Source of the DNA: an uncultured Eubacteriales bacterium
GTDB lineage: Bacteria > Bacillota > Clostridia > Peptostreptococcales > Anaerovoracaceae
Reading direction: 5' to 3'
DNA length: 5,308 nucleotides
Assembly: GCA_902772685.1 (NCBI GenBank)
Contig: CACYBO010000024.1
Coordinates: forward strand, 1-5,308
The position numbers were made by a program, and so were the translations under genes. How positions within the stretch are numbered: the first letter of the stretch is position 1; every line of letters begins with the position of its first letter. This document shows, piece by piece, positions 1-4,422 of the stretch. Below the pieces are notes generated by a model. It saw nothing but the letters and a program-made list of their open reading frames with translations, was not told where the DNA came from and searched no databases.

Positions 1-371
1 CAATAGAAGTTGTAGCTGCAATTATTAAGAGAGACAATAAATACTTTGCTACTCAACGTGGCTATGGTGATTTTGAAGGCGGCTGGGAATTTCCTGGTGG
101 TAAAATAGAAACTGGCGAAACACCGCAGCATGCTTTGATTCGTGAAATAAAAGAAGAACTCGACGCGGATATTACCGTCGGCGAGCTCATTGAAACTGTT
201 GAATATGATTATCCTAAATTCCATTTGACTATGCACTGCTTCCTTTGTGAGTTGATTTCTGAACACGTAGTCCTTCTCGAACATGAAGCCGCAAAATGGC
301 TATCGCAGGAAGAATTGGATTCTGTTGATTGGTTGCCTGCAGACCTAGATGTAATTAATCATTTGAAATGA
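1..371 (+). CDS. MutT-type Nudix hydrolase ((deoxy)nucleoside triphosphate pyrophosphohydrolase), 5' end cut
   Basis: The reading frame is open from the window edge (first full codon at 3) to a TGA at 369-371, giving 122 visible residues. Probably only a few N-terminal residues are missing, because the visible part already begins with the IEVVAAII strand that usually opens MutT proteins. The Nudix box is clear: PGG at visible residues 31-33, then G33, E39, and RE-I-K-EE at 47-52. These are the Mg-binding glutamates. The glycine usual after EE is Asp (D54). The C-terminus carries the MutT-like WLPAD segment (110-114). Family knowledge: hydrolysis of oxidised or non-canonical (d)NTPs to the monophosphate plus PPi, in the cytosol. 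It is the only clear plus-strand gene and converges on the nuclease gene at 469. A TTG inside it at 135 is an internal codon, not the start. The exact substrate cannot be read from sequence. Confidence 0.95.
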   Translation, partial: IEVVAAIIKRDNKYFATQRGYGDFEGGWEFPGGKIETGETPQHALIREIKEELDADITVGELIETVEYDYPKFHLTMHCFLCELISEHVVLLEHEAAKWLSQEELDSVDWLPADLDVINHLK

Positions 372-468
372 ATACAGTGTTTTTCATTTTAAGATGAGTT
401 TTATCATCCATCCTATCTATTGACATAGCAGGTATCTATTGCCTAGGAATACTATTGTTCATCTACGT

Positions 469-1116
469 CTATTGTTTTGAAATGCTGTCAAATATTGTAA
501 CGATTTCATTGGGATTAGTGTTAAACCATTCAGATCCAGGTGCATCTTCTATCCATGCCCCTTGGTATTTCAAAACACTGTGAATCGCTGTTTCGAGTTT
601 TGCAGAGTCGTCGCATTTTATTATCAATGCAATATGTGGGAGTTCCGGATATGCAGTTTTTGCTTGATCTGCTATTCTATCAAGTGGGTTAACGTCCGTT
701 CTTCCAATCTTACACGGCCATTTATTTAAATTACTGGTTTTGGCGTAGCGTTCATAAATATCATAGTAATAAACGTATATGGATTGTTCTCCTTCACCAA
801 TCACTTGCTCAACTTCCACTATGTTCCTCTTTGTTTTTGGCTCTATTATTTCTTCAATTTCTTTTTTATGATATTTTAAGGTCCATATCCCATATCCTTT
901 ATTTTCTAAACCGGAATCTTTAAGATATGAGGTGGCCTTTTTGAATACTGAAACATAATCTTTATTTTCTTTTTTTCCACCATGTTCAACAAAATAATCT
1001 ATTACAGTTTTAATGGCATCACTTCTTTCAAATTGTTTTCCATCAAATAATTCGATGAGTATCTCTTCAAAAAGTCTTGGTGTTAATTTTAACCCTGTGT
1101 ATTTCATTTCACTCAT
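469..1116 (-). CDS. Winged-helix (Mrr_N-like) plus GIY-YIG nuclease (T5orf172/MUG113-like)
   Basis: This 215-residue protein has two parts. Residues about 1-82 look like a winged helix of the Mrr N-terminal type: helices around 12-45, then FKKATSYLKDSGL (58-70) and a GYGIWTL wing (74-80). After a charged linker, residues 112-200 match the T5orf172/MUG113 branch of the GIY-YIG nucleases: YVYYY (114-118) in place of GIY, CKIGRT (135-140) in place of YIG with R139, the catalytic-type Glu in LETAIHSVL (E175, with H179), and EWF (196-198). All expected active-site positions look present, so a DNA-cutting enzyme is inferred. The start ATG has GAGGGG 8 nt upstream. Base composition is about one third GC by eye, much lower than the genes to its right, suggesting transfer. 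It could be a phage, restriction or homing-type nuclease; no methylase or partner is visible. It follows the four-cysteine gene by 58 nt on the same strand. Confidence 0.85.
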   Translation of the reverse strand: MSEMKYTGLKLTPRLFEEILIELFDGKQFERSDAIKTVIDYFVEHGGKKENKDYVSVFKKATSYLKDSGLENKGYGIWTLKYHKKEIEEIIEPKTKRNIVEVEQVIGEGEQSIYVYYYDIYERYAKTSNLNKWPCKIGRTDVNPLDRIADQAKTAYPELPHIALIIKCDDSAKLETAIHSVLKYQGAWIEDAPGSEWFNTNPNEIVTIFDSISKQ

Positions 1117-1174
1117 GATACGAACCCCTCAATACGATAGACTCATTTACATATATCACAATTAAGCCCTTGAT

Positions 1175-1459
1175 TTAGTTTCCACTCCGTCCTCCCCACT
1201 TCTTTGGTTTCTTCAAAGTGGACTTCTTCGTCTTTCTACGCAGTTCAGGTTTAGCCTCAACTGATTCCTTTGCCGCTTTTGGCTTGCGCTTGACGACTTT
1301 CACCTGGGTCGCATTGCGGCTCGGCGATTTTACTTCTCTATTGAAGAACTCACAACTGGTCTCGCCGCATTCTTTGCCAACTTCGGCATGCATGCAGCGT
1401 TCTCCTGCTTTTGCGCAATATACCCAGTCTTCTTTGTCTGTGACGAATGCTCTGCTCAT
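1175..1459 (-). CDS. Small four-cysteine protein with lysine-rich tail, function unknown
   Basis: This 94-residue protein begins MSRAFVTDKEDWVYC. Four cysteines, C15, C22, C31 and C36, sit in the first 40 residues in a C-x6-C-x8-C-x4-C arrangement that could bind zinc or an Fe-S cluster. Residues 45-94 are strongly basic (many Lys and Arg, e.g. KKSTLKKPKKWGGR at 78-91) and probably disordered, which suggests nucleic-acid contact. The frame is open further upstream, to a possible start at 1558, but that extension overlaps the tudS-like coding region. The ATG at 1457-1459 lies just 13 nt after the preceding stop and has AGGAAAG about 9 nt upstream, so it is preferred. The tight spacing argues for co-transcription with the TudS-like gene. 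I cannot assign a function. Short MSRAFV-type cysteine proteins recur in Clostridia to my knowledge, but this is recollection and not a search result. Confidence 0.75.
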   Translation of the reverse strand: MSRAFVTDKEDWVYCAKAGERCMHAEVGKECGETSCEFFNREVKSPSRNATQVKVVKRKPKAAKESVEAKPELRRKTKKSTLKKPKKWGGRSGN

Positions 1460-1472
1460 CGCTTTTGCTTTC

Positions 1473-2051
1473 CTATTCGCAGATACTCTTAATAAACGCC
1501 TCGAAGTCCGCCAGAATCTGTTCCATGTCCACGGACTCATCATCAATCGCCAGACCATAGAAAGGCGGTACTTCCAGCCCGCGCGCTTTGATGGCGGCTT
1601 TCAGTTCCTCGATATAGACGCCTTCGCCTTCGATGATGGCGTCATTGTATTCCAGTTCCACTGGTGCGCCGCCCCAGTGTTCATCCCAGCTGGTGATGGA
1701 CACACCACAGGTCGGGGATCCATCGCAGCTCAGAACGCCGACGGTTTTATATCCGGCTCTTTTGTACTCTTCCATGTATGTGGCCACGCGCTCCGCAATC
1801 TCTCTGCAGTGGGTGCGGAATCCATGGTTATCGTACAGATTCTTCGTGTGGAACCATCTGGAGATTCCCAGGTACAGCGTCTCCGGGCAGTCCATCTGGT
1901 TGATGCCCAGACCGTATTTGTTCAGGGTGTCAAAGACTTCTTTACACATGCCCGGGTAGCGGGCCAGACCCTGCACTTTGTTGTTCGTGTTCAGCAGGCA
2001 GCTGGAAACGAATATGATCTTCTTGCTTCTTGCGTCATCGCGTCTGTCCAT
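1473..2051 (-). CDS. TudS-related (DUF523 superfamily) putative [4Fe-4S] desulfidase
   Basis: This 192-residue protein carries DUF523/TudS hallmarks: an N-terminal strand followed by SSCLLN (C18) and KVQGLARYPG (25-34), the QMDCPE motif (C55, E57), and SCDGSPTCGV (C109, C115). Characterised TudS (thiouracil desulfidase) holds a [4Fe-4S] cluster with three cysteines and removes sulfur from thiolated pyrimidines. By position, C18, C55 and C115 are the likely ligands, which is inference. It most resembles the subgroup named CD3072 family TudS-related putative desulfidase, judged from memory. The start ATG has GAGGAG 7 nt upstream, and an extended -10 promoter lies about 50 nt upstream. It leads a probable two-gene operon with the four-cysteine protein, 13 nt downstream. 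It is a soluble cytosolic protein with no signal or membrane segment. The true substrate is unknown: thiouracil, another thiolated base or a small thiol compound are all possible. Confidence 0.88.
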   Translation of the reverse strand: MDRRDDARSKKIIFVSSCLLNTNNKVQGLARYPGMCKEVFDTLNKYGLGINQMDCPETLYLGISRWFHTKNLYDNHGFRTHCREIAERVATYMEEYKRAGYKTVGVLSCDGSPTCGVSITSWDEHWGGAPVELEYNDAIIEGEGVYIEELKAAIKARGLEVPPFYGLAIDDESVDMEQILADFEAFIKSICE

Positions 2052-2058
2052 GGTAATT

Positions 2059-2065
2059 CTCCTCT
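2059..2065 (-). promoter_or_regulatory. Ribosome binding site of the TudS-like gene
   Basis: On the minus strand this reads AGAGGAG, followed by a 7-nt spacer to the ATG at 2049-2051. It fixes the start of the desulfidase gene. Confidence 0.8.
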
Positions 2066-2103
2066 ATTGCATCGGGAATGGTTGACTATGTTCGGATGGG
2101 TTT

Positions 2104-2112
2104 ATTATAGCA
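2104..2112 (-). promoter_or_regulatory. Extended -10 promoter of the TudS-like operon
   Basis: The minus strand reads TGCTATAAT: a perfect TATAAT hexamer (2109 to 2104) preceded by the TGn extension typical of promoters that do not need a good -35 box. At 17 nt upstream the hexamer is CAGTCA, a poor -35, and it lies inside an inverted repeat. Transcription would start near 2097, giving a leader of roughly 45 nt before the ATG at 2051. Confidence 0.65.
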
Positions 2113-2121
2113 CAAAGCCGC

Positions 2122-2158
2122 CGGCATGACTGCATGCGGCCTTGAACAGGTCATGCCG
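2122..2158. repeat. Inverted repeat CGGCATGAC / GTCATGCCG upstream of the TudS-like promoter
   Basis: Two perfect 9-bp arms (2122-2130 and 2150-2158) surround a 19-nt spacer. The pair lies downstream of the 39-codon ORF and covers the -35 region of the TudS-like promoter. As RNA on the minus strand it would be a hairpin followed by a GC-rich stretch and only three U, so it is a poor terminator. As DNA it could be an operator. Which of these applies is not decided by the sequence. Confidence 0.5.
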
Positions 2159-2187
2159 CTTTTGCTCTCTGGTTTTGCATTGTCCTG

Positions 2188-2307
2188 TTACAATAACTCC
2201 TCCAGTATTTCCGGGAGCGCGATTATCGATGAAGTTGCAAAGATTATAAGTATCGTGTAAAACGGATGATTCAAAATGAATGCTATTATTACTAAACTGA
2301 TCATCAT
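2188..2307 (-). CDS. Predicted 39-residue hydrophobic small protein
   Basis: A short frame runs from tandem ATG codons (2305-2307 and 2302-2304) to a TAA at 2188-2190. Its main support is the Shine-Dalgarno AAAGGAGGT (2323 to 2315) exactly 7 nt before the first ATG, the strongest ribosome binding site in the window. The peptide starts MMISLVIIAFIL. It has one hydrophobic run at 3-12, a short polar NHP break (13-15), a second run at 16-31 (FYTILIIFATSSIIAL) and an acidic end PEILEELL (32-39). It is therefore probably membrane-associated, with one or two short helices. A longer frame on the same strand (to 2356) overlaps it in another phase but lacks a ribosome site. The gene lies between the HD-gene terminator and the TudS-like promoter, and no convincing promoter is visible. 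It could be a small membrane regulator or a toxin-like peptide. I recognise no family. Confidence 0.55.
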   Translation of the reverse strand: MMISLVIIAFILNHPFYTILIIFATSSIIALPEILEELL

Positions 2308-2314
2308 ATCTGCG

Positions 2315-2323
2315 ACCTCCTTT
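2315..2323 (-). promoter_or_regulatory. Near-perfect Shine-Dalgarno of the 39-codon ORF
   Basis: The minus strand reads AAAGGAGGT, a close match to the anti-16S consensus, with a 7-nt spacer (CGCAGAT) to tandem ATG codons. A site this good in otherwise unannotated sequence is the main reason for calling the small ORF. Confidence 0.7.
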
Positions 2324-2369
2324 GCTCACCTTCCCCTCTTGCTGTAATTGTCGCATCCTAGGTGTCCAA

Positions 2370-2469
2370 AAAACACCACAGGTGATTTTTGCGCGAAATA
2401 AAAAAAGAGCTCGGTGCGGATACCACCGTCGAGCTCTTTAAAACAGTAGGATTCGTTTCTGCTAAAATC
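2370..2469 (+). pseudogene. Decayed fragment of a MutT-type Nudix gene
   Basis: This stretch aligns to positions 117-221 of the intact Nudix gene at the left edge, in the same orientation. The best block, 2392-2451 against 141-203, has 48 of 60 bases identical by hand count plus one 3-nt gap. It encodes REIKKELGAD, then TTVELFKTV, where the intact gene has REIKEELDAD and ITVGELIETV. An upstream block (2370-2381) encodes KTPQ, matching ETPQ of the intact gene, but is joined by a 2-nt deletion that shifts the frame. A catalytic-type Glu of the Nudix box is Lys, while the canonical Gly lost in the intact copy is present here. It is therefore a diverged paralogue and not a fresh duplicate. No 5' or 3' part of the domain can be followed convincingly. 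The same bases now form the terminator of the HD gene. Confidence 0.6.
2400..2439 (-). terminator. Intrinsic terminator of the HD-domain gene
   Basis: On the minus strand a perfect 10-bp stem AAAGAGCTCG / CGAGCTCTTT (2439-2430 with 2413-2404) surrounds a 16-nt loop, in which GGTG and CACC could pair as an alternative. A run of seven U, three of them in the stem, ends the structure. It sits about 58 nt after the HD gene stop at 2497. Confidence 0.8.
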
Positions 2470-2496
2470 TCCTGTTTTGTTGCTTTTGCTCCCCTA

Positions 2497-3114
2497 TTAT
2501 ATCTCATCCAGCGAAGCATCCCCGATGATGTTCCCCAAATCGATGTTTTTCTGCAGCATCGGCTTGGACACTTCCTCCCAAAGGATCTTCGATCCCTTCG
2601 CCGTACGGCTCTGCCGCTCGATGGCCCGGGACAGGCTGATGCCCTTTTCGCGCCAGTCCTTCCCGCCGGACGCGTCATTGAGCATGACTGGCTGCACATT
2701 GTCTAATGCCTTTGCGAACTTCGCCTCAGGCGTCTCCGCGGCTTCAAACTCATGGAACAGGTCCATCATGCGGTCTCTCTGATCATCCGGCAGAATCCCA
2801 AAGATCCTGTCGGCGGCCTTCTTTTCCCGCTCCTCCTGGGACTTGATCGCTTCCAGATCATAGGCGTAAGTGTCCCCTGCGTCGATCTCCACGATATCAT
2901 GAATGAGCAGCATGGAGATCACCTTCAGCAGGTCCACCTCCTCATTGGAATACTCCTCCAGGACCAGCGCCATCAGCGCCATATGCCAGGCGTGCTCCGC
3001 GTCGTTCTCCCGTCGGTTGCCGGAGCAGAGGAAGGACTGCCGGAACACCTCTTTTTCTTTATCGACCTCTCTGCAGAAGTCCATCTGCCGTGTGAGTCTT
3101 TCGTTATGATCCAT
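2497..3114 (-). CDS. HD-domain hydrolase, YfbR/HDDC2-like (putative 5'-deoxynucleotidase)
   Basis: This 205-residue protein shows the HD_3/YfbR layout. ENDAEHAWHMALMAL (36-50) supplies the first metal His (H41), LLIHDIVEIDAGDT (69-82) supplies the H72-D73 doublet plus E76 and D81, and ALDNVQPVML (136-145) supplies the last metal Asp (D138). The family typically uses a divalent metal to dephosphorylate deoxyribonucleoside 5'-monophosphates in the cytosol, and the metal ligands all appear present. Length is close to the bacterial family norm of about 200. The start ATG has AGGAG 7 nt upstream, and the next gene upstream is terminated separately, so this looks monocistronic with its own terminator at 2400-2439. 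The HD_3 family also has members of unknown substrate, so dNMP specificity is inferred from family membership and not shown here. Confidence 0.92.
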   Translation of the reverse strand: MDHNERLTRQMDFCREVDKEKEVFRQSFLCSGNRRENDAEHAWHMALMALVLEEYSNEEVDLLKVISMLLIHDIVEIDAGDTYAYDLEAIKSQEEREKKAADRIFGILPDDQRDRMMDLFHEFEAAETPEAKFAKALDNVQPVMLNDASGGKDWREKGISLSRAIERQSRTAKGSKILWEEVSKPMLQKNIDLGNIIGDASLDEI

Positions 3115-3146
3115 AGTTGAACTCCTTTTGTTAAATCACCAGGTTA

Positions 3147-3155
3147 ATCATACCA
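3147..3155 (-). promoter_or_regulatory. Candidate extended -10 promoter of the HD-domain gene
   Basis: The minus strand reads TGGTATGAT: a TATGAT hexamer (3152 to 3147) preceded by a TGn extension, about 33 nt upstream of the start codon. No good -35 hexamer exists. The -35 position (about 3170-3175) falls within the left arm of the palindrome at 3169-3239. Confidence 0.45.
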
Positions 3156-3168
3156 CAGTTGATCCTTC

Positions 3169-3239
3169 CTTGTGGGGTACGATTCGCGGAATGTATGGGG
3201 TACAGTACCCCACGAGTAACGATAATCGTACCCCACAAG
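3169..3239. repeat. Concentric nested palindrome with four TGGGGTAC cores
   Basis: Outer arms CTTGTGGGGTACGATT (3169-3184) and AATCGTACCCCACAAG (3224-3239) are perfect 16-bp reverse complements. Exactly at their shared centre (3204) lies a second perfect palindrome, TGGGGTAC-A-GTACCCCA (3196-3212). The 11-nt pieces between them are unrelated. The core TGGGGTAC thus occurs four times, two per strand, with 23 nt between copies of the same strand. The element is intergenic, between the CDF terminator and the HD-gene promoter, with no obvious target-site duplication around it. It may be a REP-like or MITE-like dispersed element, or an operator for two dimers. Its left arm reaches the -35 region of the HD promoter. 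Confidence 0.9.
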
Positions 3240-3243
3240 ACCT

Positions 3244-3268
3244 AAAAAAGAGCCGGAATCGGCTCTTT
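3244..3268 (-). terminator. Intrinsic terminator of the CDF transporter gene
   Basis: On the minus strand a perfect 9-bp stem AAAGAGCCG / CGGCTCTTT closes a 4-nt loop (ATTC) and is followed by further U (six in total). It begins 8 nt after the transporter stop codon at 3277. On the other strand it lacks an equal T-run, so it is read as minus-strand. Confidence 0.9.
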
Positions 3269-3276
3269 AATCAGTT

Positions 3277-4299
3277 TCAGCTGCGCTTTTTCTTCTTCCG
3301 CTCTTCTTTGAGTGCTTTGCGCTCCTCTTCTTCCTCCATGTAGCGGATCAGTTCGTTACGCCTTGCCTTGACCTCTTCGGTTGGCACGACGCGGTACTCC
3401 TCCATGTCGGGCAGCAGGTCGATGTAAACACTGTCGAATTCTGCCTTTGCAGTATCGTTGATCCGGCGATCCAGTTCCTTGAGGCGGACCAGATCGATGG
3501 TGTTCCCGGCCGGGAGGAAATAGATTTCAGCCCAGATTTTGCGGCCGGTCTTGATGACTTCGATTGCCGTGATTTCACAGCCTTCAGCGGAAAGCGCTGC
3601 CCTGCTGATCTCCTCGATCTTCTCTTTGATTTCGCTGTCCGGGGCGAAGAGCACCAGACTCCGCAGGGAGTCAAAAATCATCTCAATCGGTTCCTTGATC
3701 AGGACGATGGCCAGGATGATCGCGATGCCCGGGTCCACGTACGGGCAGATGAAGGACAGGGACGTGCGCATGAGAATCAGATTCAGCACAAACGCGCAGC
3801 CCACGCCCAAAGTGCTGAGGGCGTCCAGTTTCCAGATAAACAGCTCCGCCTTGATGGACGGCGAAGAGTACTTCTTCTGAAAGCGATGGAGCACCAGGTA
3901 CATGAGCACGCATCCCGCGGACACGGCCAGCTCAAAGACCGCCAGCACATTGGCGTCCACCTCGTTGCCGCCGGACAGGATCGTCTTCACGCAGTTAAGC
4001 ACCAGCACCACATCCACGCCGAGGAGGATGCAGTACTTGATCAGTACGAACAGCGACTCCACCTGAGCGAACCCGTAGGGCTTCCGCTCCGTCATCGGTT
4101 TGTACAGCAAAGGCACCAGCACGATGAATGGTCCGATCATGACTAGGTCCGCAATGTCGTAGACGCAGTCCATGAGCACCGCCTTCGAGCCGGTGTAAAT
4201 GGCGAAAAAAATCTCCGCTAGCAGGAAGATAATGCTGCCCGTCAGCGAGAGATTCAGAATCTTCTTTTCAGTCTTCAGTTGTTTATCTTTTGTGTCCAT
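3277..4299 (-). CDS. Cation diffusion facilitator (CDF) family metal transporter
   Basis: This 340-residue inner-membrane protein has about six membrane segments (roughly 14-34, 40-66, 83-106, 117-137, 157-178, 186-203) and then a cytoplasmic dimerisation domain (about 215-300). The CDF signature is visible as SKAVLMDCVYDIADL (38-52), whose D44-x3-D48 corresponds to the TM2 metal pair, followed by KPYGFAQVE (73-81). In TM5 the usual HxxxD appears as I155-W-K-L-D159: the Asp is present but the His is not. The tail (308-340) is extremely charged, ending in KKKKRS. Family role: proton-driven export of divalent metals such as Zn, Mn, Fe or Co. The metal cannot be assigned, and the missing His argues against a standard zinc site. 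The start ATG has no ribosome site at normal distance: AAGGGAG lies 19 nt upstream, in the loop of an inverted repeat. It is followed by its own terminator. Confidence 0.92.
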   Translation of the reverse strand: MDTKDKQLKTEKKILNLSLTGSIIFLLAEIFFAIYTGSKAVLMDCVYDIADLVMIGPFIVLVPLLYKPMTERKPYGFAQVESLFVLIKYCILLGVDVVLVLNCVKTILSGGNEVDANVLAVFELAVSAGCVLMYLVLHRFQKKYSSPSIKAELFIWKLDALSTLGVGCAFVLNLILMRTSLSFICPYVDPGIAIILAIVLIKEPIEMIFDSLRSLVLFAPDSEIKEKIEEISRAALSAEGCEITAIEVIKTGRKIWAEIYFLPAGNTIDLVRLKELDRRINDTAKAEFDSVYIDLLPDMEEYRVVPTEEVKARRNELIRYMEEEEERKALKEERKKKKRS

Positions 4300-4333
4300 A
4301 GTATCTTTTGGATGGTTTCTCCCTTCGATACTA
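4299..4333. repeat. Inverted repeat TAGTATC / GATACTA enclosing the CDF gene's Shine-Dalgarno
   Basis: Perfect 7-bp arms at 4299-4305 and 4327-4333 flank a 21-nt loop. On the minus-strand mRNA the loop holds GAAGGGAG (4326 to 4319), the only purine-rich ribosome site, and the 3' arm ends on the A of the ATG. It may fold to regulate initiation, or act as a DNA operator. The pairing is weak (AT-rich). Confidence 0.4.
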
Positions 4334-4371
4334 CTTTAATCTATTGAATCGTCTGACTTCAAACACAAGTT

Positions 4372-4416
4372 TGCGGTCATTTAGTATTATCTTGCGGACA
4401 TAATAACGGGACCGCA
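4372..4416 (-). terminator. Compound hairpin just after the malic enzyme gene (possible terminator)
   Basis: Outer arms TGCGGTC / GACCGCA (4372-4378 with 4410-4416) and inner arms TATTAT / ATAATA (4385-4390 with 4400-4405) nest in one structure beginning 6 nt after the malic enzyme stop. There is no U-tract on the minus strand after the stem. It may therefore be a 3' stabilising hairpin or a factor-dependent stop instead of a classical intrinsic terminator. Confidence 0.45.
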
Positions 4417-4422
4417 GCGGTA

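Noticed and set aside
398..413. Small hairpin GATGA/TCATC after the Nudix stop as a terminator
   Set aside because: Only a 5-bp AT-rich stem with no following T-run; too weak to call.
420..450. TTGACA at 420-425 as a plus-strand promoter -35 box
   Set aside because: No -10 hexamer at 16-18 nt (CTAGGA/TAGGAA only), and transcription would run antisense to the nuclease gene.
1117..1174. Promoter of its own for the GIY-YIG gene
   Set aside because: The AT-rich gap has TATATG-like stretches but no convincing -35/-10 pair. The gene may be read from upstream, so no promoter was called.
1218..2129. A 303-codon open frame on the plus strand
   Set aside because: It is antisense to the TudS-like and four-cysteine genes, which have clear family motifs and ribosome sites. 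The translated product is low-quality and lacks a ribosome site.
2105..2356. An 83-codon minus-strand frame covering the small ORF region
   Set aside because: No ribosome site precedes its ATG, and the strong Shine-Dalgarno at 2315-2323 lies inside it and points to the 39-codon frame in another phase. Its C-terminus is read from the inverted repeat.
2361..2384. Overlapping short stems GGTG...CACC...GGTG suggesting an attenuator
   Set aside because: Stems are 4-5 bp and lie within the Nudix relic; expected by chance and without a leader peptide.
3169..3239. CRISPR array or intrinsic terminator as explanation of the palindrome
   Set aside because: There are only four short cores in inverted rather than direct series and no spacers of array type. 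No T-tract follows the stem, and a proper terminator already lies next to it.
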